This document shows positions 9,373 to 18,289 of a stretch of DNA of 38,649 nucleotides, one piece after another. The notes beneath the pieces are model-generated. The model worked only from the letters and a program-made list of their open reading frames with translations. It made no database searches and was not told the origin of the DNA. Position numbers and translations under genes: made by a program. Origin of the DNA: an uncultured Candidatus Melainabacteria bacterium (GTDB taxonomy: Bacteria > Cyanobacteriota > Vampirovibrionia > Gastranaerophilales > Gastranaerophilaceae); assembly GCA_946186335.1 (NCBI GenBank), contig CAMHMW010000001.1:1-38649 (forward strand). The letters run 5' to 3'. Numbering within the stretch: the first letter of the stretch is position 1; every line of letters starts with the position of its first letter.

Positions 9373-9398
9373 GGAGTGTCTTTCAGGCACTTCTTTTT
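9373..9398 (+). terminator. Bidirectional terminator between convergent genes
   Basis: GGAGTGTC (9373-9380) pairs with GGCACTTC (9386-9393), including two G-U pairs, with a 5-nt loop. T-rich tracts lie on both sides, so it can serve the unknown plus-strand gene and comEC. Confidence 0.75.
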
Positions 9399-9402
9399 GT
9401 TG

Positions 9403-11796
9403 TTATTTTGTCTGGAATTCGTTTTTTAGTTCGTATTTTTTACTTTTGGGTTCGTAGGTAAAAATTTTATATTCGTTGCCATCTGAGGATATTTTTACCG
9501 AATTGTGCAAATCTGTTCTGTAAATTTCGGTATTTCTTAAAACATCAAGGGTTCCTTTGTTCGGATGTCCGAAATAATTTATACCGGTTGAAATTACGGA
9601 AATTTTGTTGTTGAGGTGCGTGAGCATATCTGTGTTTACAACCCTTGGACCGCCATGATGTCCGACTTTTAATATTTCAACATCATGCGGAATATCCTTT
9701 TTTACCTGATTAAACGATTCATATCCCGCATCACCCATAAAAAGCATATCAAAATTTTTGTATGATACAAGTGTTATGACGGAACACCCGTTACTCTCGT
9801 CTTTCCCTTTAATATCCGCTTTATAGGTTTTTATTTTTAAGTCTTTTTCGCTGTATATTTCTTCGTTATTGTTTACGATTTTATAATTCTGTCCCGTTTG
9901 GTTTATAGTTCTGAAAATACTTTTACCGGTATAGGTATCTGTGCTGCGGGAATTAAGATAGAGTGTTTTTGTCCGGGTATTTGTTATAACATCTGAGGTT
10001 CCGCCGGCATGGTCGTTATCAAAGTGGGTAACAATAACCCCTTCCAAATTCTTAATACCTCTATCTTTCAGATATTTAAGCATTATGATTTTTGCCTGAG
10101 AATTTCCGCTCTCAAACGGGGCTTTGCCGGTATCTATCATAAAGTATTTATTTTCAGGTGTTTTAATCAGGAAGGAATCAGCATTCTGTACGTCAAACAT
10201 GATTATTTCAAGGTCGTGTGATACGGGTCTTACCGTTGTCAGAAGCAGAATGACGGATATTATTCCGATTGTTGCAATTGCCTGTTTGTATTTGTCGTAT
10301 TTGATAAGGAAAGTTGCTCCTGCAATCATCGAATAATACAGAATAATCTGAAAAATATTCGGGTGAGTTGTTTGCAGAAGGCAGAATTTAAGATTACCAA
10401 AGAAATCAGAGATTATTACAAGTAAATCAAGTAAGTGTTTCAGATAAAAATCAAAAGTAAAACAGGTAAAATCAGCAAATTGCGGAATTATTGAAATTGC
10501 GGAACTCACAAATCCGCAGAAACTTATCACGCTAACCAGCGTAACGCTTGCAATATTTGCAAAAACGGAATAGAGGCTGAACGTATTAAAATAAAACATC
10601 TGAATCGGGGCAACCCAAATTTGTGCAATAATCGGAATAATAACGGGTAAAATAAGCCAATTCGGAATGACCGAAACTTTATTTGCCGCCATATTAACGG
10701 TTAACAAAAGTCCCAGAGTTACCATAAAAGAAAGCTGAAAACTTACGTCATTTATGTATGCGGGGTTATAAATCAGCATAAGAACGGCGACAAAGGACAA
10801 TAGAGAAACGCTGTGCGCATCTCTGTCCAAAAGTTTTCCGATAAGAACAAATATCAGCATGAGTGCGGCACGTATTACGGATGCTCCGAGTCCCGTCATA
10901 AAAGTGTATAATACAATTACGCCCATTCCTGAAATTACTCTCGGACGAAACGGAACTCTAAGAAGTTTTAGGATAAAAAACCAAAAGGTGAAAATAAACC
11001 CGACATTCATCCCTGATGCTGCCAGAATATGCAAAAGCCCCGAATTAATGAAAGAGTTTTTGATATAATCCGGCGGAGAAACCGCATCATCTCCGAAAAC
11101 AATTCCGCCCAAAATCTCTAAACTAGGACTGTCAAGATATTTTGAATGTGTTTCAATGATTCTGTTTCTTGTATCATTGAGTTTTTGGAGTATCTTCCAT
11201 TTAAAACCGTCAGGTTTTGAAATTTCTGTAATTTTATTCCCATCTGTGTAAAATGTTGTAAAAGTATTGAAATTTCGCAGATATGCGCTGTAATCAAACT
11301 GTGACGGGTTTGTGGATGAAAACGGACGGCGCAGTTTTCCTGAAACTTTAATTTTTTCGCCGATATTCAGTGGTTGTTTTAAGTCTTTTGAATTTGAAAT
11401 TGTAACGAAAGTCTTTGCTTTAATACTATTTTTGTCTGCCTGCTCAACTTCCAGAAAGAATTTTGTTTTGTCGTTGTCGGTATATTCGGGGATACTGACA
11501 ATTGTACCTGACAATTCCGTTGTCGCAGGTGTCATTTGTAAAAGTTCATCATAATTCTTTATTTTAAAAAATGTTAAGAAAAATCCCGCATAGAAAATAA
11601 AAACAAAAATGAAAATCTTTTTAATATCAAAAATTTTTAAATAGAGTAATATAAGCATTACAGCCGTGAAAATCATACCGCTCGGGATGGCTATATTGTA
11701 AAAACAGGCAAGAATTCCGCTCATGAATACAAATGAAACAAATAGCATAACAAAATTCTTGTTTTGTATGAGTTCGAGAAATAATTTATTTTCCAT
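9403..11796 (-). CDS. comEC: DNA internalisation protein ComEC/Rec2
   Basis: Full-length 797-residue ComEC, the inner-membrane channel that imports single-stranded DNA in natural transformation. Order: N-terminal membrane helices (about 10-75), an OB-like DUF4131 segment (about 90-185), the multi-helix Competence domain (GLLHILAASGMNVGF near 250; RAALMLIFVLIGKLLDR), and a C-terminal metallo-beta-lactamase domain with THFDNDHAGG and VGHHGG. The AASGMN form of the channel motif is, from memory, typical of cyanobacterial-type ComEC. The ATG has only a weak GGA upstream; the predicted transcript has a leader of about 9 nt. Divergent from pilT. Confidence 0.9.
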   Translation of the reverse strand: MENKLFLELIQNKNFVMLFVSFVFMSGILACFYNIAIPSGMIFTAVMLILLYLKIFDIKKIFIFVFIFYAGFFLTFFKIKNYDELLQMTPATTELSGTIVSIPEYTDNDKTKFFLEVEQADKNSIKAKTFVTISNSKDLKQPLNIGEKIKVSGKLRRPFSSTNPSQFDYSAYLRNFNTFTTFYTDGNKITEISKPDGFKWKILQKLNDTRNRIIETHSKYLDSPSLEILGGIVFGDDAVSPPDYIKNSFINSGLLHILAASGMNVGFIFTFWFFILKLLRVPFRPRVISGMGVIVLYTFMTGLGASVIRAALMLIFVLIGKLLDRDAHSVSLLSFVAVLMLIYNPAYINDVSFQLSFMVTLGLLLTVNMAANKVSVIPNWLILPVIIPIIAQIWVAPIQMFYFNTFSLYSVFANIASVTLVSVISFCGFVSSAISIIPQFADFTCFTFDFYLKHLLDLLVIISDFFGNLKFCLLQTTHPNIFQIILYYSMIAGATFLIKYDKYKQAIATIGIISVILLLTTVRPVSHDLEIIMFDVQNADSFLIKTPENKYFMIDTGKAPFESGNSQAKIIMLKYLKDRGIKNLEGVIVTHFDNDHAGGTSDVITNTRTKTLYLNSRSTDTYTGKSIFRTINQTGQNYKIVNNNEEIYSEKDLKIKTYKADIKGKDESNGCSVITLVSYKNFDMLFMGDAGYESFNQVKKDIPHDVEILKVGHHGGPRVVNTDMLTHLNNKISVISTGINYFGHPNKGTLDVLRNTEIYRTDLHNSVKISSDGNEYKIFTYEPKSKKYELKNEFQTK

Positions 11797-11811
11797 AATT
11801 CCAACGAATGT

Positions 11812-11840
11812 ATGATACCATGTTAAAAATATTGTGTAAA
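11812..11840 (-). promoter_or_regulatory. comEC promoter
   Basis: Read on the minus strand: TTTACA (11840-11835), 17 nt, then TGG-TATCAT (11820-11812), an extended -10. The -35 overlaps that of pilT on the other strand. Predicted start near 11805. Confidence 0.6.
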
Positions 11841-11860
11841 ATATAATTATATGCTAGAAT
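11832..11860 (+). promoter_or_regulatory. pilT promoter
   Basis: TTGTGT (11832-11837), 17 nt, then TGC-TAGAAT (11852-11860). Predicted start near 11867. The -35 shares bases 11835-11837 with the comEC -35 on the opposite strand. Confidence 0.6.
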
Positions 11861-11889
11861 ATAAATACGTTAGAATAAGAGGATAATAT

Positions 11890-12984
11890 ATGAGCAGCAC
11901 TAATGATTTTTATATTGAGGACTTTTTAAGACAGGCAGTATCTGTCGGTGCTTCCGATGCTCACATCTGTGAGGGAGAGCGTCCTGCAATAAGAGTTTCC
12001 GGTCAGATTATGAGAATTAACCTGCCGCCGTTAACGAGTGAAGATATAGAATTTGTAATCAGAACTGTTGCTCCTCAGCACTTGAAAGACAGAATTACAA
12101 GATTTTTTGATATTGACTTTTCATACGAAATACCGGGATGTTCAAGATTCCGTATCAACATGAGCCGTCAGCTCGGTAAAACGGCGATGGTAATTCGTGC
12201 AATTCCGTATTATATCAAAACTTTTAAAGAATTATATCTTCCGTCAACATTGGAAGAATTGGCTCAATATAACAACGGACTTATTCTTGTAACAGGTCCG
12301 ACAGGTTCGGGTAAATCAACGACGATTGCTTCTTTGATTGATTACATCAATGCAACATCGTCAAAACACATTGTTACGATAGAAGACCCTGTGGAATTTA
12401 TTTTTTCAAATAAAAAGTCTATTGTTTCACAGCGTCAGTTATTGATTGATACTCCGTCATTCCCTGACGGTGTTAAGTACGCATTAAGACAAGACCCTGA
12501 TGTTATATTCATCGGTGAAATTCGTGACAGAGAAACTATTGAATCTGCGCTGAAAGCGGCAGAAACAGGTCACCTTGTTGTATCAACAATCCACACCAAC
12601 GACTCTGTTCAGACGGTTGAACGTATTATCAACTTATTTGAACCCGGTGAAAGACCTTTCGTAAGAACTCAGATTGCACACTCCATGAGAGGGGTTATTT
12701 CACAGAAACTTGTTCCGACAGCAGAGGGCGGAACACGTATGCCGGCGGTTGAAGTGCTGGTTGTTACACCGACAGTTAAAGACTTTATTCAGAAAGACGA
12801 ACTCGATCAGGTTTATGAACTCGTTAAGAAAGGTTCTTTCAACAACATGGTAACAATGAATATGTCATTGTTTGCTCTGTATGATGAAGGCAAAATTTCA
12901 AAAGAAACCGCGATTGCATACTCTGATAATAAACCTGAACTTGAACAAATGATGAGAGGGGTTTACTACGGTACAGGAACATAG
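11890..12984 (+). CDS. pilT: Type IV pilus retraction ATPase PilT
   Basis: 364 residues, usual PilT length. The N-terminal PAS-like part contains GASDAHICEGERPAIR. The ATPase core has Walker A GPTGSGKST (Lys142), the Asp box in TIEDPVEF, Walker B with DVIFIGEIRD (Glu210) and the His box TGHLVVSTIHTND. PilT hexamers depolymerise pili at the inner membrane, giving twitching and pulling DNA toward the cell surface. AAGAGGA at 11877-11883 supports the ATG. No other pilus genes lie in the window. The divergent neighbour comEC suggests a shared role in DNA uptake. Confidence 0.93.
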   Translation: MSSTNDFYIEDFLRQAVSVGASDAHICEGERPAIRVSGQIMRINLPPLTSEDIEFVIRTVAPQHLKDRITRFFDIDFSYEIPGCSRFRINMSRQLGKTAMVIRAIPYYIKTFKELYLPSTLEELAQYNNGLILVTGPTGSGKSTTIASLIDYINATSSKHIVTIEDPVEFIFSNKKSIVSQRQLLIDTPSFPDGVKYALRQDPDVIFIGEIRDRETIESALKAAETGHLVVSTIHTNDSVQTVERIINLFEPGERPFVRTQIAHSMRGVISQKLVPTAEGGTRMPAVEVLVVTPTVKDFIQKDELDQVYELVKKGSFNNMVTMNMSLFALYDEGKISKETAIAYSDNKPELEQMMRGVYYGTGT

Positions 12985-13042
12985 TTTCTGTTCTTATACC
13001 CTGTGAAATACAAATAATCTCTCTTGCATGCTTGGGGAAGAT

Positions 13043-13819
13043 ATGCAGAACAGTTTTGTTACGGATGCTATAAATTTAAAATCCTATAATCTGAGCGAAT
13101 CAGACAAAATTATTGTCATGTATTCAAAAGATAAAGGGCTTATCCGCGGGGTTGCAAAAGGGGTTAAAAAGCCGAAAAGCAAACTCGGTGCGAGAATGGA
13201 TTTGCTTGTAGCAAACACTTTAATGCTCCATAAAGGCCGTAACCTTGATACTATTTGTCAGGCGGATGTTTTAAATTCTTTTTATAAAACAAGACAGGAT
13301 ATTGATAAAATCTGTTATTCAACTTATATAACAGAGGTTGTCCATAATTTCGGGGTAGAGGATGACCCGTGTTCGGAAAAAATATATGAACTGTTGTATA
13401 AGGCTTTGAACAGTGTTTCTGTTGCAGAAAATAAAGTTGAAATCATGCTTGCGGTTATAAAATTCCAGATGAAAATGATGATAGAATCAGGATTTTCAAT
13501 TGAACTTGACGACTGTCTGTGCTGTCACAAGTCCGTTGAAAACTCTAACATGTACTTTGTTCCGACACTTGGCGGAATTGTGTGCGAAGATTGCGCTTCA
13601 AGGGTAATGCAGAATAAAAAATTACTTCCCTTTAAAATGAGAGATTTTTTTAAACAGATGGCATGTAATGATTTTGATGTAAAAGGCGAATACGAGCAAA
13701 AAGCAAATGAAAAAGTCTGTGATGTAACTTTTGAACTTCTGAAAGAATACATTATGCTCAAATCTCCCAAAAAGTTCAAATCAACGAATATTCTTGGTGA
13801 AATTCCCCTTTATAAATAG
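13043..13819 (+). CDS. recO: DNA repair protein RecO
   Basis: 258 residues. The N-terminal OB domain has the RecO signature (KSYNLSESDKIIVMYSKDKGLIRGVAKG). The C-terminal region has a zinc-finger pattern, CLCCHK...GIVCEDCA. RecO loads RecA with RecR and promotes annealing. The frame is open to an ATG at 13028, but that has no ribosome site; GGGGAAG at 13034-13040 precedes the ATG at 13043, and that start gives the usual RecO N-terminus. It follows pilT by 58 nt without a clear terminator, so co-transcription is possible. Confidence 0.88.
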   Translation: MQNSFVTDAINLKSYNLSESDKIIVMYSKDKGLIRGVAKGVKKPKSKLGARMDLLVANTLMLHKGRNLDTICQADVLNSFYKTRQDIDKICYSTYITEVVHNFGVEDDPCSEKIYELLYKALNSVSVAENKVEIMLAVIKFQMKMMIESGFSIELDDCLCCHKSVENSNMYFVPTLGGIVCEDCASRVMQNKKLLPFKMRDFFKQMACNDFDVKGEYEQKANEKVCDVTFELLKEYIMLKSPKKFKSTNILGEIPLYK

Positions 13820-13865
13820 TAGTTTATTATATACAATATAGTGAAGATATAAATATTACTCCGAC

Positions 13866-13907
13866 AAAACAGGTCGTACAAAATTAATTTTTAATATGAC
13901 CTATTTT
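13866..13907. promoter_or_regulatory. Nested inverted repeat, likely operator before the AAA+ gene
   Basis: AAAACAGGTC (13866-13875) and GACCTATTTT (13898-13907) are inverted with 9 of 10 matches. Almost concentrically between them lies a perfect 12-bp palindrome, AAAATTAATTTT (13880-13891). The right arm runs into the -35 of the downstream promoter, which fits repressor binding. A weak terminator for recO is the alternative, but the arms lack a following U-tract. Confidence 0.5.
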
Positions 13908-13933
13908 GACACATTAACCGTTTATTATAAAAA
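13906..13933 (+). promoter_or_regulatory. Promoter of the AAA+ gene
   Basis: A perfect TTGACA at 13906-13911 is followed after 16 nt by TAAAAA (13928-13933), a weak -10. AAGGAG upstream of the ATG at 13964 is the ribosome site. Confidence 0.5.
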
Positions 13934-13963
13934 TGTGATAAACGGAAATAAGGAGTAAATAAA

Positions 13964-15949
13964 ATGAACAATTACGAAAAGAGAAAATTTTTGGATTATT
14001 TCAGCAAGTTATTAAATGATTTGGATCTTAGTTCTTACATGTTTGATGAAGTTTTTAATTTCTTTCTTGCGGAATTTAAAGTCAGTAAGAAATTATTTCC
14101 CTATGATGAGGATGATGAGTTAAAAGTGGGTAAAGCAAAAGAGCGGGTAGAGTTTTTGAAGATTCTGAACAAGGTTTTGAGTGAACTGAAAGAAAAAATT
14201 AAGCCGAGAAACACTGTGCTTGAAACTCAGTTTTTGACGATAAAAGAAATTTATATGTTGAATAACGAAGAATATGAAATTATGCAGATTCTTGCACTTA
14301 AAGAAATAAATAATATTTTTAACAGATTTTTTGATTCTATAAATCATTCGCCTTTAACAACGTTTTCGAGGGCATATTTAAAAATGAGATACGGGAAAAA
14401 AGAACGGGTAATGGAATCTTTGTATTTTAAAAATATATTGGAGGACAGACGTTGTGAATCAATAAATTCCTCATTGATTAAAATTTTTGACAATCCGAAA
14501 TGCAATACGCAGGATAAAATTGTCAATGTAATTATTGGAAATCAGGAAAAATCAAAATTATCGTTATCCGATTACAAACATTTGAAAGATAAGCCTGAAA
14601 AAGCGGTGAGAATATTAACATCAGCAGTTGAGCATAAGAAAAAGGGTGTAAATATTCTGTTATACGGCGGAGTGGGAACCGGAAAAACCGAATTTGCGAA
14701 ACTTATTGCAAATAATGCGGGGGTACCTATGTATTCGGTTATTACTCAAAAGAGCGACTATAAAGAACCGGACAGAGAAGACCGTCTTGTAGATTTATAC
14801 TCAAAACAGCATCTTTTGGCTCGTTCAGACAGGGCATGTATTTTGTTTGATGAAGGAGAAGATGTTATGAACAGGGGTTTTTCTGCTTTTGGCGGGGCAT
14901 CAAAGGGTTATCTGAATAATCTTCTGGAAACTTCATCTGTTCCTGTAATCTGGACAACAAATGATATTTATCATGTTGACCCTGCATTTTTAAGACGTAT
15001 GACATATTGTATTGAGTTTGAGAAATTGTCGGAGGAAACGAGATTAGATATCTGGAAAAAACTTCTGAGGAAAAATAAACTCAAAGTTGAGGATTCAAAA
15101 CTTGCCGAGTTGAATAAATCGTATGATATTCCGCCGTCTTTGATAGCGAATGCCGTTGAATCAACAAAAATGATAGACGGGAATGAAAATGACTTTGAAG
15201 ATTTTATTGAAAATGTTGCAAAGGTTGTTACAAAAAGGAAAAATGTCAAAACCCAAAAGGACTTTGAGATAAAGACTTATGACATAAATCTTGTTAATAC
15301 GGATACCGATATGGATGATTTAACCAAAAAAATCAAAAATGCAGGTAAATTGAATTTCTCTCTGTGTTTGTACGGTGAACCCGGAACGGGTAAGAGTTTA
15401 TATGCAAGGTATCTGGCAAATATACTCGGGTTAGAGGTGGTATTTAAGCGGGCATCAGATTTGATTTCAAAGTGGCTTGGGGAGACTGAACAGAATATTG
15501 CCGCCGCTTTTGATGAGGCAAAATCAAAGAAGGCTATGCTGATTTTTGATGAAGCGGATTCTTTCCTCCATAACAGAAATAATGCCCAGAGAGGCTGGGA
15601 GGTTTCTCAGGTTAATGAAATGCTGACGTGGATGGAATCTCATGAATATCCTTTCGTCTGTACCACAAACCTTTTGAAAACCCTTGATGAAGCTAGTTTA
15701 AGACGCTTTACTTTCAAAATAAAATTTGATTTTCTTTCAAAAGATCAGGTAAATTCGGCAATAGAACACTTCTTCGGAATAAAGGATGCAAATGTTAATA
15801 TCAAAGGTTTGACGGCGGGTGATTTTGCTACCGTTAAAAAGAAAATTGATTTTCTCGGCATTAAAGATTTGACTGAGATTACCAAAATGCTGGAAGATGA
15901 GGTGAAGGTCAAAAAATCAGAAAATCTGCAAAGTACCGTTGGGTTTTAA
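13964..15949 (+). CDS. Double AAA+ ATPase of unknown role
   Basis: 661 residues with a helical N-terminal domain of about 210 residues followed by two AAA+ modules. Module 1: GGVGTGKT (Lys241), Walker B ILFDEGED (Asp296, Glu297) and a sensor-like WTTND...FLRRM. Module 2: GEPGTGKS (Lys477), pore-loop-like SKWLGETEQN, Walker B MLIFDEADSF (Asp529, Glu530) and TTNL...LRRF. Both sites look competent. The module 2 sequence is of the classical Vps4/Cdc48-like bacterial type, which remodels or unfolds proteins. The N-terminal domain is not one I recognise and may select substrate. The gene stands alone between a putative operator and a terminator. Confidence 0.75.
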   Translation: MNNYEKRKFLDYFSKLLNDLDLSSYMFDEVFNFFLAEFKVSKKLFPYDEDDELKVGKAKERVEFLKILNKVLSELKEKIKPRNTVLETQFLTIKEIYMLNNEEYEIMQILALKEINNIFNRFFDSINHSPLTTFSRAYLKMRYGKKERVMESLYFKNILEDRRCESINSSLIKIFDNPKCNTQDKIVNVIIGNQEKSKLSLSDYKHLKDKPEKAVRILTSAVEHKKKGVNILLYGGVGTGKTEFAKLIANNAGVPMYSVITQKSDYKEPDREDRLVDLYSKQHLLARSDRACILFDEGEDVMNRGFSAFGGASKGYLNNLLETSSVPVIWTTNDIYHVDPAFLRRMTYCIEFEKLSEETRLDIWKKLLRKNKLKVEDSKLAELNKSYDIPPSLIANAVESTKMIDGNENDFEDFIENVAKVVTKRKNVKTQKDFEIKTYDINLVNTDTDMDDLTKKIKNAGKLNFSLCLYGEPGTGKSLYARYLANILGLEVVFKRASDLISKWLGETEQNIAAAFDEAKSKKAMLIFDEADSFLHNRNNAQRGWEVSQVNEMLTWMESHEYPFVCTTNLLKTLDEASLRRFTFKIKFDFLSKDQVNSAIEHFFGIKDANVNIKGLTAGDFATVKKKIDFLGIKDLTEITKMLEDEVKVKKSENLQSTVGF

Positions 15950-15965
15950 CCCTCGGTATTTTTTT
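15934..15965 (+). terminator. Intrinsic terminator overlapping the AAA+ stop codon
   Basis: TACCG (15934-15938) pairs with CGGTA (15954-15958) and GGG (15941-15943) with CCC (15950-15952); seven Ts follow at 15959-15965. The stop codon at 15947-15949 lies in the loop. Confidence 0.8.
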
Positions 15966-16044
15966 GTCTGTATTGACATTTATCCCCAAATATGAGAGAT
16001 TTAAGGAAACTAACCGAATTTCTCAAGATAAAGGATTAAGACCT

Positions 16045-17454
16045 ATGCTGTCAATAGAACATACATTATACCCGATAATTGTAAAAATTAATGAATGTTT
16101 ATCAAATTATATTCTTGTATTTTTGTTGTTGGGTGTAGGTCTTTGGTACACAATAAGAACAAAATTTGTTCAGGTGAGATGCTTCGGGGAAGGGTTAAAA
16201 AACACTTTTGGCGAACTTGTACATTTTGGGAAAACTCATGAAAACGGTATGAGTTCTTTTCAGGCTTTATCAACCGCTATTGCGGCGCAGGTCGGAACGG
16301 GAAATATTGTCGGGGCATCGGGCGCAATTCTTGTTGGAGGTCCGGGGGCAATTTTCTGGATGTGGGTTATTGCATTTTTCGGGATGGCAACAATATACGC
16401 TGAAGCAACTCTTGCGTTGAAAACAAGAATTGTTGAAGAAAACGGAAATATAAAGGGCGGACCTGTCTATTATATAACAACGGCTTTTAAAGGTTTGTTC
16501 GGAAAATTCCTTGCGGGATTTTTTGCAATTGCAATAACTCTGGCTCTTGGCTGTATGGGGTGTATGGTTCAGTCAAATTCTATCGGATACAGTATGCAGG
16601 AAGCATTTAATATTCCCGGATGGTCTGTCGGAATTGCTTTGGTTTTGGTTTGTGGTGTAATTTTTATCGGCGGGGTAAAACGGCTTGCCGCAGTTACCGA
16701 AAAAATTGTACCGTTTATGGCGGTTTTATTTATAATCGGTGCAATAGCAATTTTAATTGTCAGAATAAAATATATCCCCGAAACATTTGGTATGATTTTC
16801 AAATACGCTTTTCATCCGCAGGCGATTATCGGGGGCGGGCTTTGGTATGCGATTATGACAACAATAAGTCAGGGAGCGAAAAGAGGGCTGTTTTCAAACG
16901 AAGCAGGTATGGGTTCAACCCCTCATGCCCACGCACTTGCTCATGTTGATAATCCGCATAAACAGGGGACTGTCGCAATGATGGGAGTGTTTATGGATAC
17001 ATTTGTAATCCTTACCCTTAACGCTCTTGTTATTATTTCAACCCTTTATACAACGGGCGCACCGTTAGAACACGGCTATACTGGCGCAATAACGGAAGTT
17101 CTGAATAAAACAAACCTTGTACAGACAGCATTCGGAACGGTTTTCGGGGTAAAATTCGGGGCGGTATTTGTGGCGATTTGTTTGATGTTTTTTGCGTTTT
17201 CAACCATTTTGAGCTGGAATTTGTTCGGTAAAATTAATACAATGTATTTGTTTCAAAAATTCCATCCCAAAGCCGTAACTCTTATATATTTGTGCATTTC
17301 TCTGTTTTTTATAATGACAGGAACACTCGTTTCAAGCGATTTTGTCTGGGAAGTAACAGATATGTTCAATAATTTGATGGTTATTCCGAACGCCATTGCC
17401 CTGTTTGCTCTGACGGGAATGGTTCTGTCAATATTTAAGCACAGAAAAGACTAA
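16045..17454 (+). CDS. AGCS-family sodium:alanine/glycine symporter
   Basis: 469-residue inner-membrane transporter of the alanine/glycine:cation symporter family, importing small neutral amino acids with Na+. Diagnostic stretches are GVGLWYTIRTKFVQVR, AAQVGTGNIVGASGAI, GGPGAIFWMWV and RGLFSNEAGMGSTPHAHA. About eleven hydrophobic segments are visible. The frame is open to a TTG at 15964, but that region is the upstream terminator; AAGGA at 16031-16035, 9 nt before the ATG at 16045, marks the start. It ends 1 nt from the stop of the convergent ABC permease gene. Confidence 0.88.
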   Translation: MLSIEHTLYPIIVKINECLSNYILVFLLLGVGLWYTIRTKFVQVRCFGEGLKNTFGELVHFGKTHENGMSSFQALSTAIAAQVGTGNIVGASGAILVGGPGAIFWMWVIAFFGMATIYAEATLALKTRIVEENGNIKGGPVYYITTAFKGLFGKFLAGFFAIAITLALGCMGCMVQSNSIGYSMQEAFNIPGWSVGIALVLVCGVIFIGGVKRLAAVTEKIVPFMAVLFIIGAIAILIVRIKYIPETFGMIFKYAFHPQAIIGGGLWYAIMTTISQGAKRGLFSNEAGMGSTPHAHALAHVDNPHKQGTVAMMGVFMDTFVILTLNALVIISTLYTTGAPLEHGYTGAITEVLNKTNLVQTAFGTVFGVKFGAVFVAICLMFFAFSTILSWNLFGKINTMYLFQKFHPKAVTLIYLCISLFFIMTGTLVSSDFVWEVTDMFNNLMVIPNAIALFALTGMVLSIFKHRKD

Positions 17455-17455
17455 G

Positions 17456-18283
17456 TTATTCTTTTACTCCGCCCTGTAAAATATCGTTTATAATATACTT
17501 TTTGCCGGCAAGAAATACCGCAATAACAGGAATTGTGCAGATAACCGAGCAGGCGAGCAAATCTCCCCAAAGGGTAATTTCACGAAAACTCCCTTTAAAT
17601 ATTGCAAGTCCGACAGGGAGGGTTCTCATAGATTCTGTATTTGTAACGATTAACGGCCACATAAAACTGTTCCACGTTGAAACAAACGTAAATATCGTGA
17701 GAGTTGCAACAGCAGGCAGAGCAAGCGGCAGTGCTATTTTGAAAAATGTTGTAAAAATGTTGCATCCGTCAATTTTGGCGGATTCCTCCAAATCTTTGGG
17801 CAAACTCAAAAAATATTGCCTCATCATAAAAATTCCGAAACCCCCGAATAGCCCCGGTAAAATCAATGCCTGATAAGTGTTTATCCAGTGAAACTGACGC
17901 ATAAGGAAAAATAACGGAATAATGTTAACCTGAGGAGGCACAAGCATTGTTATAAGAATCAGCAAGAACAAAGCATTTCTGAATCTGAAATTTAATCTAG
18001 CAAAAGCATAACCCGCAAGGGATGCGAAAAGAACCTGCCCCGCAGTTGTTACAACAGCCACAAAAAGACTGTTTATAAAATATTTCCACAACGGAATTTT
18101 TTCAAATACGCTGAGGTAATTGTCTGTTGTCAGCGGTGAATATAATAATTTGCCCCCGCCCTGATTAAATATTTCACCGTTAGGGACAAATGACAGATTT
18201 AACATTGCAAAAAACGGATATAACATGCTTATTGCAATTAAAATCAAAATTAAATAACAAAAAAATCTTCTCACTTTTCCCAT
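17456..18283 (-). CDS. Carbohydrate ABC transporter permease (MalG/CUT1 type), orphan
   Basis: 275 residues with six membrane segments and the EAA loop EESAKIDGCNIFTTFFKIALP, which contacts the ATPase. It matches the second permease of CUT1 sugar importers (MalG/UgpE/AraQ). Such systems also need a MalF-like permease, a binding protein and an ATPase; none is adjacent in this window. The ATG has no Shine-Dalgarno; a perfect extended -10 ends 6 nt upstream, predicting a leaderless mRNA. Confidence 0.85.
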   Translation of the reverse strand: MGKVRRFFCYLILILIAISMLYPFFAMLNLSFVPNGEIFNQGGGKLLYSPLTTDNYLSVFEKIPLWKYFINSLFVAVVTTAGQVLFASLAGYAFARLNFRFRNALFLLILITMLVPPQVNIIPLFFLMRQFHWINTYQALILPGLFGGFGIFMMRQYFLSLPKDLEESAKIDGCNIFTTFFKIALPLALPAVATLTIFTFVSTWNSFMWPLIVTNTESMRTLPVGLAIFKGSFREITLWGDLLACSVICTIPVIAVFLAGKKYIINDILQGGVKE

Positions 18284-18289
18284 AAAAAA

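Noticed and set aside
15964..16044. N-terminal extension of the symporter from a TTG
   Set aside because: This stretch is the terminator tail of the AAA+ gene and has no ribosome site; the ATG at 16045 gives the family-typical start.
16620..16949. 109-codon plus-strand frame inside the symporter gene
   Set aside because: It overlaps the conserved symporter core in another frame and has the odd Cys/Arg-rich composition of an out-of-frame reading.
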